Assembly: GCA_022794295.1 (NCBI GenBank)
Contig: JAAWEO010000008.1
Span: 1 to 26,963, forward strand
DNA from: Angelakisella sp.
Lineage (GTDB): Bacteria > Bacillota > Clostridia > Oscillospirales > Ruminococcaceae
Length of the DNA stretch: 26,963 nt
Reading direction: 5' to 3'
Shown here: positions 7,137-15,418 of the stretch, piece by piece
Numbering within the stretch: the first letter of the stretch is position 1
How the letters are laid out: each line of letters opens with the position of its first letter
Program-made: the position numbers and the translations under genes
The notes under the pieces: generated by a model
Database searches by the model: none
Seen by the model: only the letters and a program-made list of their open reading frames with translations
What the model was told of the DNA's origin: nothing

Positions 7137-8174
7137 ATGAGGATCATCATCGACGCATTCGGAGGAGACAACGCCCCCGGTGCAGTCCTGGAGGGCTGTT
7201 CCCTGGCCTCGACTGTGCTGATGCAATACAACGCCAGCCTTGTCCTTACCGGGGACGAGGAAAAGATCCGGGCGGCGGCCAAAGAGAAGGGGGTCAGCCT
7301 GGACAAGATCGAGGTCGTCCACGCCCCCACGGTGATCCCGGTTTGCGAGGAGCCCACCCAGATCCGCCGGAAATACAAGGACTGCTCCATGGCTGTGGGC
7401 CTCCGGATGCTGGCCGAGGGGAAGGGGGATGCCTTTATTACCGCCGGAAGCACCGGAGCCATGGTGGTGGGGGCGACCCTGATCGCCAAACGGATCAAGG
7501 GGGTCAAGCGTGCCGCCATTGCCACCCCGGTGCCCAACGCCAAAGGGCGGTACCTCCTGCTGGATTCCGGCGCCAACGACGAGTGCAGGCCGGAGATGCT
7601 CCGCCAGTTCGGGGTGATGGGGGCGGTGTACGCAGAGAAGGTCATGGGCATTCCGGCGCCCCGGGTGGGGCTGGTCAACATCGGCACCGAGGACAGCAAA
7701 GGCACCAGCCTCCAGGTGGAGACCAACAAGCTCCTTCGGGAGACGAGGGTAAACTATGTGGGCAATGTGGAGGCCAGGGAGCTTCCCCTGGGGGGCTGTG
7801 ACGTGGCGGTGGCCGACGGGTTTACCGGCAATGTGGTTTTGAAGCTCACCGAGGGGATGGGAAAGTTTTTCTCCGCCGAGCTGAAGGGGATGCTCTTTTC
7901 TTCCCTGGCAACCAAGCTGGGGGCGGTCCTCCTTTCCAAACAGATCAAGGGCTTTAAAAAGCGGATGGATGCCAGCGAGGTGGGCGGCGCCCTTCTTCTG
8001 GGGATCCGCCATCCGGTGATCAAGGCCCACGGGAATTCCGATGGACGGGCCTTTTTGAACGCCATCCGCCAGGCGGCCATTTGCTGCAGCAATGACGTGG
8101 TGGGCCAGATCACCGCCAGCCTGTTGGAGCTTTCCGCTGGGGACAGCGAAGAAGATGGAGAGGTGCTGCCATGA
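7137..8174 (+). CDS. plsX: Phosphate acyltransferase PlsX
   Basis: PlsX converts acyl-ACP to acyl-phosphate, the first committed step of phospholipid synthesis in the PlsX/PlsY route; it is a peripheral membrane enzyme. The chosen product has 345 residues, the usual length, and begins at the family N-terminus MRIIIDAFGGDNAP. Other hallmarks are GSTGAMV at 104-110, LLDSGAN, VGLVNIGTE, GNVEAREL and ADGFTGNV. GGAGGAGGG lies 6 nt before ATG 7137. An in-frame ATG at 7047, which overlaps the trmFO stop and has its own GGAGGAGG, would add 30 residues. It may be a real alternative start. The acpP gene often found next to plsX is absent here. Confidence 0.95.
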   Translation: MRIIIDAFGGDNAPGAVLEGCSLASTVLMQYNASLVLTGDEEKIRAAAKEKGVSLDKIEVVHAPTVIPVCEEPTQIRRKYKDCSMAVGLRMLAEGKGDAFITAGSTGAMVVGATLIAKRIKGVKRAAIATPVPNAKGRYLLLDSGANDECRPEMLRQFGVMGAVYAEKVMGIPAPRVGLVNIGTEDSKGTSLQVETNKLLRETRVNYVGNVEARELPLGGCDVAVADGFTGNVVLKLTEGMGKFFSAELKGMLFSSLATKLGAVLLSKQIKGFKKRMDASEVGGALLLGIRHPVIKAHGNSDGRAFLNAIRQAAICCSNDVVGQITASLLELSAGDSEEDGEVLP

Positions 8175-8839
8175 CTTTGGAAGAACGCATCGGATACCAG
8201 TTCCAGAACAAAAAATATCTCCGCAGGGCGCTGACCCATTCCTCCTACTCCAACGAATCCCGGGAAAAGCCGGAGAGCAACGAACGGATGGAATTTTTGG
8301 GGGATGCGGTGCTTTCCCTGGTGGTGTCCAACTATATCTTTCACCGCTTTCACCTGGACGAGGGGGACCTTACGAAAATCCGGGCCTCTATGGTCTGCGA
8401 AAAGTCCCTGTTCCGCTTCGCCCAGGAGGTGGGCCTGGGGGAGGAGCTGTACCTGGGCCGCGGGGAGGAACAGATGGGTGGCCGGACCCGCCCTTCCATT
8501 GTCTCCGATGCCTTTGAGGCGCTGATCGCCGCTATCTTCCTGGACGGCGGACTGGAGCCGGCAGGGAAATTTGTCCTTCGCTTTGTCCGGGAGGAGCTGG
8601 AGACGGGGGAACGCAGCGCCTTTGTGGATTATAAGACCATGCTCCAGGAGATCGTCCAGAAGAACCCCGAGGAACGGGTGAATTATGTGCTGGTGGAGGA
8701 GAACGGCCCCGACCATGACAAGCATTTTGTGGTGGAGGTCCGCCTGAACAGCAACGTCATTGGGCGCGGGGAATCCCGGAGCAAAAAAGGGGCGGAGCAG
8801 CTGGCCGCCAAGGAAGCCCTGGAGCTGATGGGGGAGTGA
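8171..8839 (+). CDS. rnc: Ribonuclease III
   Basis: RNase III cuts double-stranded RNA, maturing rRNA precursors and processing mRNAs. The 222-residue protein has the catalytic signature NERMEFLGDAVL at 37-48 (Glu38/Glu41, Asp45). The second acidic cluster is SDAFEALIAAIFLDGG (Asp113, Glu116). A C-terminal double-stranded RNA-binding domain follows from about residue 155, ending in SKKGAEQLAAKEAL. Its ATG overlaps the plsX stop by 4 nt, and its stop overlaps the next GTG start, so it is likely co-translated with plsX and the radical SAM gene. Confidence 0.97.
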   Translation: MTLEERIGYQFQNKKYLRRALTHSSYSNESREKPESNERMEFLGDAVLSLVVSNYIFHRFHLDEGDLTKIRASMVCEKSLFRFAQEVGLGEELYLGRGEEQMGGRTRPSIVSDAFEALIAAIFLDGGLEPAGKFVLRFVREELETGERSAFVDYKTMLQEIVQKNPEERVNYVLVEENGPDHDKHFVVEVRLNSNVIGRGESRSKKGAEQLAAKEALELMGE

Positions 8840-9888
8840 GCGGAAAGAGCCCTCATGCGACCATTCCTGTTTTCATTCCCCACAAGGGCTGCCCCCATCA
8901 GTGCAGCTTCTGCGACCAGCGGACGATTTCCGGTCAAAGGGAGTCTCCGACCCCGGAGGCAGTGACCGAATTTTGCCGCAGGGCGCTGGCGGAGCTGCCC
9001 GCCCGGTTCCAAACCGCGGAGATCGCCTTTTTCGGCGGGAGCTTTACTGCCATTCCCCAGGGGGAGATGACCGCCCTGTTGGAGGCAGTAAAACCCCTCC
9101 AAAGAGAAAGCCGCTTTGGCGGGATTCGGATCTCCACCCGGCCAGACGCCATTGACCGGAAAATTTTGCAAACATTGAAGGACTATGGGGTCCGGGCTAT
9201 TGAGCTTGGGGCCCAGTCCCTGTATAATAAGGTATTGGAAGCAAACGGGAGAGGCCACCGGGCGGAGGATGTCCGGCAGGCGGCAGAGCTGATCCGCCGC
9301 CAAGGGTTTTCCCTGGGCCTCCAGATGATGACCGGGCTGTACGGGAGCACCCCTGACCTGGACTGGGAGACCGGCTTGGGGTTTGCCAGCCTGGAGCCGG
9401 AGACGGTGCGGATCTACCCCACAGTGGTGTTCCCGGGGACAGGCCTTGCCCGGCTGATGGCATCGGGGGAATACCAGCCCCCCGGCCTTGAGGAAACGGT
9501 GGAGCTTTGTGCCCGGCTGTTAGAGCTGTTCGAGAGCCGGGGCATTCGCGTGATCCGCCTGGGGCTCCACGCGGAGGAGGATGTGGCCCAAAGGGCCCTA
9601 GGCGGGTGCTTTCACCCTGCGCTGGGGGAGCTGTGCCGCAGCCGCCTTTTCCTGGAACGGGTGTGCCGGCGCCTGGAGGAAAACGGGGAGCAGGGAACGC
9701 CGGTCATTTTGGTGCCCCCGGGGCTTCTGTCCCAGGCAATGGGACAGAAAAGAAAAAACCTGTTGGAGCTTCGGCGCCGCTGGCTGGGGATCGCGATCCG
9801 CCCGGATGCCGGGCTCAAGGAGGACTTTTTGATTTTGTATCATCAGGAAGAAACGAAGGAGAATCCGGGAGGTGCTGTATGCGGCTGA
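8836..9888 (+). CDS. Radical SAM protein, Elp3-like, function unknown
   Basis: The 350-residue protein opens with a CX3CX2C cluster motif (Cys19, Cys23, Cys26 in GCPHQCSFC), which binds a [4Fe-4S] cluster and S-adenosylmethionine. FFGGSFTAIP and TRPDAID resemble the Elp3-type subgroup of radical SAM enzymes. No acetyltransferase domain follows, unlike full Elp3. The substrate is not recognisable; a tRNA or other translation-linked target would fit the neighbours but is inference. The start is GTG at 8836, overlapping the rnc stop by 4 nt, and it ends 10 nt inside smc. It separates rnc from smc, which are usually adjacent in Firmicutes. Confidence 0.85.
   Translation: MSGKSPHATIPVFIPHKGCPHQCSFCDQRTISGQRESPTPEAVTEFCRRALAELPARFQTAEIAFFGGSFTAIPQGEMTALLEAVKPLQRESRFGGIRISTRPDAIDRKILQTLKDYGVRAIELGAQSLYNKVLEANGRGHRAEDVRQAAELIRRQGFSLGLQMMTGLYGSTPDLDWETGLGFASLEPETVRIYPTVVFPGTGLARLMASGEYQPPGLEETVELCARLLELFESRGIRVIRLGLHAEEDVAQRALGGCFHPALGELCRSRLFLERVCRRLEENGEQGTPVILVPPGLLSQAMGQKRKNLLELRRRWLGIAIRPDAGLKEDFLILYHQEETKENPGGAVCG
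9200..9228 (+). promoter_or_regulatory. Promoter-like pair inside the radical SAM gene, upstream of smc
   Basis: TTGAGC at 9200-9205 and TATAAT at 9223-9228 are spaced by exactly 17 nt. The -10 is perfect and the -35 matches 4 of 6. It lies about 650 nt before smc and could drive a shorter smc-ftsY transcript. TATAAT is rare in this GC-rich window, but coincidence cannot be excluded. Confidence 0.33.
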
Positions 9889-12800
9889 GGGGAATTGAGC
9901 TGCAGGGCTTTAAGTCCTTTGCTGACCGCACCAAGCTCACCTTTGACGATGGCATCACTGCGGTAGTGGGGCCCAACGGAAGCGGAAAAAGCAATATCAG
10001 CGACGCCATTAAGTGGGTGTTTGGGGAGCAGTCCAGCAAATCCCTCCGGGGCGCCAAGATGGAGGATGTGATCTTTGGCGGGACCAAAAGCAGGAACCCC
10101 CTGGGGTACACCTGGGTCTCCCTTTTTATTGATAATACCGACCGCAGCATTGATGTAGACAGCGACGAGGTGGTTCTGACACGGAAGCTGTACCGCAGCG
10201 GCGAAAGTGAATACCGGGTAAACAATAACCTGGTGCGCCTTAAGGACATTAACGAGATCTTTATGGACACCGGCCTTGGCCGGGATGGGTACTCCATCAT
10301 CGAACAGGGGAAGATCGGGGATATTGTAGGGGCCAAGAGCACCCAGCGCCGGGAGATCTTCGAGGAAGCCGCCGGTATCTCCAAGTTCCGGTACCGCAAG
10401 GGGGAGGCGGAACGCCGCCTTTCCCAGGCGGAGGAAAATCTTATCCGCCTCCGGGACATTATGGGGGAGCTGGAGGGCCGGGTAGCCCCCCTGAAGGCCC
10501 AGTCGGAGAAGGCCCAGCAGTTCCTGATTCTGTCTGAGGAAAAAAAGACCCTGGAAATTTCCCTTTGGCTGGAACGGCTGGAAAAGCTCCGCCAAAGCCT
10601 CCGGACCCAGGAGGACAAGATCCTGGTGTGCAAAAATGACCAGGGCAGCACCCAAGCCCGCTTGGACCAGCTGGAGGAGGAGTTTTCTGAGCTTCGCCAG
10701 GAGATACAGGACTGTGCAGTTTTTATTGACGGAAAGCGCCAGGAGATCAAAACGGTGGAGGAGGCAGTTTCCTCGGCTCAGGTAGAGATCGCAGTCAAGG
10801 AAACCGACATAAGCCACAACCGCGCCGGGATCCAGGCCCTGGAAAAACGCCTGGCGGACAGCGCCGGGGACCGGGAGACCCTGTCCCGGCGCATTGAGGA
10901 GGCCAGAGCCGCCGCCGGGGACCATGGGGTGCAGCTGGAAGCCCTCCGCAGAGAGATCGAGGGAGACCAGAAGGGGCTTTCTGCACAAAAGGGAGAACAG
11001 GACCGCTTGACTGCTGTGATCACCTCCCTGGGGATGCAGAAGGAGGCGCTTCAGGGGGATATTGCCAGCGCCAGGGTCTCCAGCGAGACCTCCGCGACTC
11101 TTGTGGAGGAAACGGTGGTCCGGCTGGACCTGCTCCGAGACCAGGCAAAGCAAAAGGACCAGCGGCTTTTGCAGCTCCGGGAGGAGCATAAAAGCTGCAA
11201 GGCTTTTGTAGAGGAGCTTACCGAGCGTTTGGAGGGCCTTGCCAATACAAAGAACGGGTACCTTTACAAGCAGAAAAGCCGGGGGGAAAAGCTGGCGAAG
11301 ATGGAGGAGGAACAGCGTGCCCTGGATCGGGCCGCCGGGGAAAAGCTCCAACGGGCTCAGCTCCTTTCCGATATGGAGCGGAATATGGAGGGGTTCCAGA
11401 ACAGTGTCAAAACGGTGATGAAGCACGCTGCCGCCGGTTCCCTCCGCGGGGTGGTGGGGCCAGTCTCCGAGCTGATCCGGGTGGAAAAGGAATTTGTCAC
11501 CGCTGTGGAAATTGCCCTGGGGGCCGCCATGCAGAATCTTGTGGTGGAGGATGAAGGGGTGGCAAAACGGGCCATCCGGCTCCTGGTGGACGCCAAGGCG
11601 GGACGATGCACCTTTCTGCCCCTGTCGGCAGTCCAGGGGCGTCTCCTGACCGAGCAGGGGCTGGAGGACTGCTCCGGCTACCGGGGGATCGCCTCGGAGC
11701 TGGTGGGACACGACCAGCGCTTTACCGGGATCATCCGGAACCTTCTGGGGCGCACCGTCATTGCCGAAGATATTGACTCCGCTGTTGCCATTGCCAAACG
11801 GTACAGCCACCGCTTCCGGGTGGTCACCCTGGACGGTCAGGTGGTCAATGCCGGTGGTTCCATGACAGGCGGGTATGTAGGAAAGAATGCCAGCATCCTC
11901 AGCCGCAGGACCGAAATTGAAAGGCTGCAAAGGGAAGCCCGGGAGCTTGCGGGAAAGTCCAAGGAGCTGGAGGCTGGCCTCTCTGCCCTTCGTCAGGAAA
12001 CGGCGGCTATCAACGCCCTGGTGGAAGGGGTGGACGGAGAGGCACGCACCGCAGGGGAGGACCTTGCGGCGGCCAATGCCGAGCTTCGCCGCCTGGCTAT
12101 CAGTGTTCAGGAGGCAGAGGAGCTGGGGGAGCAGTCCCTGCGGGAATTTGACGCTCTCACCGCCCGTGTGGAGGAGCTGCGGACCCAGGGGCTTACCTCC
12201 GGGGAGCTGGTGGACAAGCTTTCTGCAAATCTGGCGGAATTGGACCGGGAGCTGCAAAAAGCCGCAGAAAACCAGAATATTTTGGCTGGAAAGGTCGTTT
12301 CCTTTACAGAGATGATTTCCCAAAAACAGGTGACCTTTGCCGCCATGGAAAAGGACCAGGAGGCGATGGAGCTTGCTCTCCGGAACCTTTTGGAGACACA
12401 GGACGGAAGCGAGGCCCAGCTGAGGGATTGCCGCCGCCAAAAGGAGGAGCTGGAGGCACAAAACGCCTCCCTGGAGACTGCCATCCGGGAGATCACCGCG
12501 GCTGTTACCGGAAGCCGGGAGCGTGTCCAGGGCCTGGAGGCGGAGATCGCATCCAAGGCCCGGGAGCGGGATCAGTGCGAGGGGAAAACCACACAGCTCC
12601 GTCAGGAGGAGAAAAACCTCAGCTCCCGGCGGGAAGCCCTCTCCGGGGAATTGGCCCGGCTGGAGGAACGCTTTTCTGCCATGTCCAAGGAAAGTGAAAG
12701 CATCCTTACCAAAATGTGGGACGAATATGAAATCACCAAAACAGAGGCCGCGGCCCTGGCAATCCCTCTGGAGGACCCACAGGCGGCCCAGCGGCGGCTG

Positions 12801-13454
12801 GGGGAGCTGAAAAACCGCATCCGGAGCTTGGGCACGGTCAACGTAGCCGCTATTGAGGAATACAAGGAAGTGGCGGAGCGGTATACCTTTTACAAAACCC
12901 AGATCGATGACGTGGAACGGTCCAAGGAGGAGCTGGGAAAGCTGATCGGGGATCTTTCGGAAGAAATGAGCCGGATCTTCCTGGAAAAATTTTCCGCCAT
13001 CAATCACAATTTCGGCTTGATCTTCACCGAGCTGTTCGGCGGGGGCCATGGGGAGCTGAAGCTTACCGATCCGTCCCTGCCCCTGGAGACAGGCATCGAT
13101 ATCTTTGTTCAGCCGCCGGGGAAGATGGTGGGGCTGTCCCTCCTTTCCGGCGGGGAAAAGGCCATTGTGGCGATCTGCGTTTACTTTGCCATCCTTAAGG
13201 TGAACCCCGCCCCCTTCGTCCTTATTGACGAAATTGAGGCGGCCCTGGATGATGTGAATGTCAACCGCTTTGCCGCCTATATGCGCCAGATGACCGACAA
13301 AACCCAGTTTATTGCCATTACCCACCGCCGGGGCACCATGGAGGGCGCTGACGTTCTCTACGGGGTGACCATGGAGGAAGAAGGGGTCAGCAAGCTGCTG
13401 AAGCTGGATATTGGAGAGCTGGAGCAGAAGCTGAATCTGAAGACCACAGAATAG
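9879..13454 (+). CDS. smc: Chromosome segregation protein SMC
   Basis: SMC is the ATPase of bacterial condensin; with ScpA and ScpB it extrudes loops and helps segregate the origin. The 1191-residue protein has full SMC architecture. Walker A GPNGSGKSN is at 31-39. Two long coiled coils flank a hinge at about 515-680, with glycine-rich GGSMTGG beyond it. The ABC signature LSLLSGGEKA starts at 1086, and Walker B FVLIDEIEAALDD has Asp1117 and Glu1118. ATG 9879 has GGGAGG 6 nt upstream and gives the family's FKSFA N-terminus. The open frame continues upstream only because it overlaps the radical SAM gene. scpA and scpB are not in the window. Confidence 0.97.
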   Translation: MRLRGIELQGFKSFADRTKLTFDDGITAVVGPNGSGKSNISDAIKWVFGEQSSKSLRGAKMEDVIFGGTKSRNPLGYTWVSLFIDNTDRSIDVDSDEVVLTRKLYRSGESEYRVNNNLVRLKDINEIFMDTGLGRDGYSIIEQGKIGDIVGAKSTQRREIFEEAAGISKFRYRKGEAERRLSQAEENLIRLRDIMGELEGRVAPLKAQSEKAQQFLILSEEKKTLEISLWLERLEKLRQSLRTQEDKILVCKNDQGSTQARLDQLEEEFSELRQEIQDCAVFIDGKRQEIKTVEEAVSSAQVEIAVKETDISHNRAGIQALEKRLADSAGDRETLSRRIEEARAAAGDHGVQLEALRREIEGDQKGLSAQKGEQDRLTAVITSLGMQKEALQGDIASARVSSETSATLVEETVVRLDLLRDQAKQKDQRLLQLREEHKSCKAFVEELTERLEGLANTKNGYLYKQKSRGEKLAKMEEEQRALDRAAGEKLQRAQLLSDMERNMEGFQNSVKTVMKHAAAGSLRGVVGPVSELIRVEKEFVTAVEIALGAAMQNLVVEDEGVAKRAIRLLVDAKAGRCTFLPLSAVQGRLLTEQGLEDCSGYRGIASELVGHDQRFTGIIRNLLGRTVIAEDIDSAVAIAKRYSHRFRVVTLDGQVVNAGGSMTGGYVGKNASILSRRTEIERLQREARELAGKSKELEAGLSALRQETAAINALVEGVDGEARTAGEDLAAANAELRRLAISVQEAEELGEQSLREFDALTARVEELRTQGLTSGELVDKLSANLAELDRELQKAAENQNILAGKVVSFTEMISQKQVTFAAMEKDQEAMELALRNLLETQDGSEAQLRDCRRQKEELEAQNASLETAIREITAAVTGSRERVQGLEAEIASKARERDQCEGKTTQLRQEEKNLSSRREALSGELARLEERFSAMSKESESILTKMWDEYEITKTEAAALAIPLEDPQAAQRRLGELKNRIRSLGTVNVAAIEEYKEVAERYTFYKTQIDDVERSKEELGKLIGDLSEEMSRIFLEKFSAINHNFGLIFTELFGGGHGELKLTDPSLPLETGIDIFVQPPGKMVGLSLLSGGEKAIVAICVYFAILKVNPAPFVLIDEIEAALDDVNVNRFAAYMRQMTDKTQFIAITHRRGTMEGADVLYGVTMEEEGVSKLLKLDIGELEQKLNLKTTE

Positions 13455-13495
13455 ACATAAGAGCACATTAAATAAACAGGGAAAGGAAGAGGTCC

Positions 13496-14413
13496 ATGGG
13501 GTTTCTGGATTTTCTCACGCGAGGACTGAAAAAAACACGGAGCAACCTGGTGATGCAGGTGGATGGCATTTCCGGCAAGCTTACGCCGGAGACGTTGGAG
13601 GAGCTGGAGGAGATCCTTGTTCTGTCCGATGTAGGGGTGCACACCGCCGGGAGGATATGCTCCGATCTGGCCGCCCGGGTGGGCAGGCGTTCCCTGGGGG
13701 ACGGGGAGCTTCGCCGGGAGCTGCGGGAGGTTTTGGTGGAGCTTCTTTCCCCGGACGAGGGGCTGGACCTGGACCACAAGCCCGCCGTGATCCTGGTAGT
13801 AGGGGTCAATGGAGTGGGCAAGACCACCACCATCGGGAAGCTGACCAGCTACCTGATGGGAGAGGGGAAAACGGTGCTCCTTGGTGCAGCCGACACCTTC
13901 CGGGCTGCTGCCTCGGAGCAGCTGGAGGTTTGGGCCAAGCGGTGCGGTGCCCAGATCATCTGCCATCAGGAGGGGGCCGACCCCGCCGCTGTGGTATTTG
14001 ACAGCATCACAGCAGGGAGGGCCCGGGGGGCGGATGTTATCATCTGCGACACCGCCGGGCGCCTCCACAACAAAAAGAACCTGATGGACGAGCTGGCAAA
14101 GATCGACCGGATCATCACCAGGGAGGCCCCGGAAAGCAGCCGGGAGGTGCTCCTGGTGCTGGATGCCACAACGGGGCAGAATGGTCTCAACCAGGCCCGG
14201 GAGTTTGCCTCGGCCTGCGGGGTCACCGGGGTGGTCCTTACCAAGCTGGATGGAACCGCGAAGGGCGGCGTGGTGGTGGGGATCAAGGAGCAGCTTGGCC
14301 TGCCCATTAAGTTTGTAGGGGTTGGGGAGCAGATCGACGACCTGCGGCCCTTCTCTGCCCGGGATTACGCCACCGCACTGCTGTTTGACGAGGGAGAGGA
14401 GGAAGCCCCGTGA
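13496..14413 (+). CDS. ftsY: Signal recognition particle receptor FtsY
   Basis: FtsY is the membrane-associated GTPase that docks the SRP-ribosome complex at the Sec translocon. The 305-residue protein has a short N-terminal helical N domain and no long acidic A domain, as in many Gram-positive FtsY proteins. The NG GTPase motifs are clear: G1 GVNGVGKTTT near 103, DTAGR at 185, and TKLDGTAKGG at 249. The start MGFLDFLTRGL could be a membrane-facing helix. It lies 41 nt after smc, the conserved smc-ftsY order. Its TGA overlaps the rdgB GTG by 4 nt. ffh is not next to it here. Confidence 0.96.
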   Translation: MGFLDFLTRGLKKTRSNLVMQVDGISGKLTPETLEELEEILVLSDVGVHTAGRICSDLAARVGRRSLGDGELRRELREVLVELLSPDEGLDLDHKPAVILVVGVNGVGKTTTIGKLTSYLMGEGKTVLLGAADTFRAAASEQLEVWAKRCGAQIICHQEGADPAAVVFDSITAGRARGADVIICDTAGRLHNKKNLMDELAKIDRIITREAPESSREVLLVLDATTGQNGLNQAREFASACGVTGVVLTKLDGTAKGGVVVGIKEQLGLPIKFVGVGEQIDDLRPFSARDYATALLFDEGEEEAP

Positions 14414-15006
14414 AGGTGATTGCAGCGACCCGCAATGCCCACAAGCTGGCAGAGCTTTCCCGCATTCTGGAGCCCATGGGCTACCAGGTTGTAAGCCAGG
14501 AGGAGGTCTGTCCCGGTTTCGAGGTGGAGGAGGATGGCACCACCTTTCTGGAGAACGCCCGGAAAAAGGCGGTCGAGATCTTCCGCCGCACCGGAATGCC
14601 CACCATCGCCGATGATTCCGGTCTTTGTGTGGACGCCCTGGAGGGAGCACCGGGGGTCTTTTCTGCCCGGTATGCCGACGATGAAGGGGCGTTCCACGAT
14701 GACAAGGCCAACAACCAAAAGCTCCTTCGGAAGCTGGGGGACCTCCCCATGGAAAGGCGCACGGCCCATTTTGTTTCCGCCATCTCCTTTGTGTTGGGGG
14801 AGGGGGACATTGTGGAGTGTGAGGGCACCTGCGAAGGTCATATCGCCTTTTCCCAGGTTGGGGACAACGGCTTTGGCTATGATCCTCTGTTCCTGGTGGA
14901 GGGAGGGAGCTTTGCCTCCCTCCCTGGGGAGGAAAAGGACCGCATCAGCCACCGGGGAAACGCCCTGAGAACACTTAGGGAGCTTCTCCTTGCCCGTCAA
15001 AAATAG
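14410..15006 (+). CDS. rdgB: dITP/XTP pyrophosphatase (Ham1/RdgB family)
   Basis: RdgB hydrolyses non-canonical purine triphosphates (ITP, dITP, XTP) to monophosphates, keeping deaminated purines out of DNA and RNA. The 198-residue protein shows the N-terminal substrate motif TRNAHK (7-12), the acidic metal site ADDSGL (Asp68, Asp69), GFGYDPLF and the C-terminal SHRGNAL. The start is GTG at 14410, overlapping the ftsY stop in GTGA, so translation is probably coupled. There is no separate ribosome site spacer; GAGGAGG lies within the ftsY end. Confidence 0.95.
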   Translation: MKVIAATRNAHKLAELSRILEPMGYQVVSQEEVCPGFEVEEDGTTFLENARKKAVEIFRRTGMPTIADDSGLCVDALEGAPGVFSARYADDEGAFHDDKANNQKLLRKLGDLPMERRTAHFVSAISFVLGEGDIVECEGTCEGHIAFSQVGDNGFGYDPLFLVEGGSFASLPGEEKDRISHRGNALRTLRELLLARQK

Positions 15007-15049
15007 AAAAACAGCAGCTGTGCCGCACAGCAGAAATGGAGAGTATCAC

Positions 15050-15340
15050 TTGCTGACATCGAAACAACGTGCAAAGCTGAAAGGGATCGCTTCCACCACC
15101 GAGACCATTCTTCAGGTGGGGAAGGGAGGGATCGGAGAGCCTCTGGTAAAGCAGGTGGACGATGCCCTTACCGCCCGGGAGCTCATTAAACTGCGGGTTT
15201 TGGAAACTGCCCCGGAGGAACCCTCTGTCCTTGCCCAGGAGCTGGCAGAGGCCACCGGAAGCGAGGTCGTTCAGGTTATCGGCCGCAGGCTGGTGCTCTA
15301 CCGGAAAAACCCCAAAAAACCGGTCCTGCTTTTGGACTAG
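15050..15340 (+). CDS. yhbY: Ribosome-associated RNA-binding protein YhbY (CRM domain)
   Basis: YhbY is a small CRM-domain protein linked to 50S assembly. The chosen 96-residue product begins LLTSKQRAKLKG and contains the RNA-binding loop VGKGGIGEPLV, then the VIGRRLVLYRKN strand. The start is TTG at 15050, with GGAGAG 6 nt upstream. An in-frame TTG at 14990 overlaps rdgB and would add 20 residues not typical of the family. A 6-bp tri-loop hairpin (15017-15022 with 15026-15031) sits just before the ribosome site. In many Firmicutes yhbY follows obgE and precedes nadD; here nadD follows but obgE is absent. Confidence 0.92.
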   Translation: MLTSKQRAKLKGIASTTETILQVGKGGIGEPLVKQVDDALTARELIKLRVLETAPEEPSVLAQELAEATGSEVVQVIGRRLVLYRKNPKKPVLLLD

Positions 15341-15344
15341 GTCG

Positions 15345-15366
15345 CGGCCCCAAAGTCAGGGGGCCG
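15345..15366. other. GC-rich hairpin between yhbY and nadD
   Basis: CGGCCCC (15345-15351) pairs with GGGGCCG (15360-15366) over an 8-nt loop. No T-tract follows, so it may be an RNA processing or stability element, or a weak pause site, rather than a terminator. Confidence 0.4.
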
Positions 15367-15418
15367 GGGGATATTCCACAAAAGAGACAGCTTTTTGTTG
15401 GGCGAGGTGTTAAGGGAA

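Noticed and set aside
9507..9878. N-terminal extension of the smc frame by 124 codons
   Set aside because: It overlaps the radical SAM gene in another frame and is low-complexity; SMC proteins begin at the FKSFA region reached from ATG 9879.
9843..13466. A 1207-codon open frame antisense to smc
   Set aside because: It mirrors the codon bias of a clearly real SMC gene; its translation is rich in Leu/Gly/His/Pro with no domain and no ribosome site. Length alone reflects GC-rich codon choice on the other strand.
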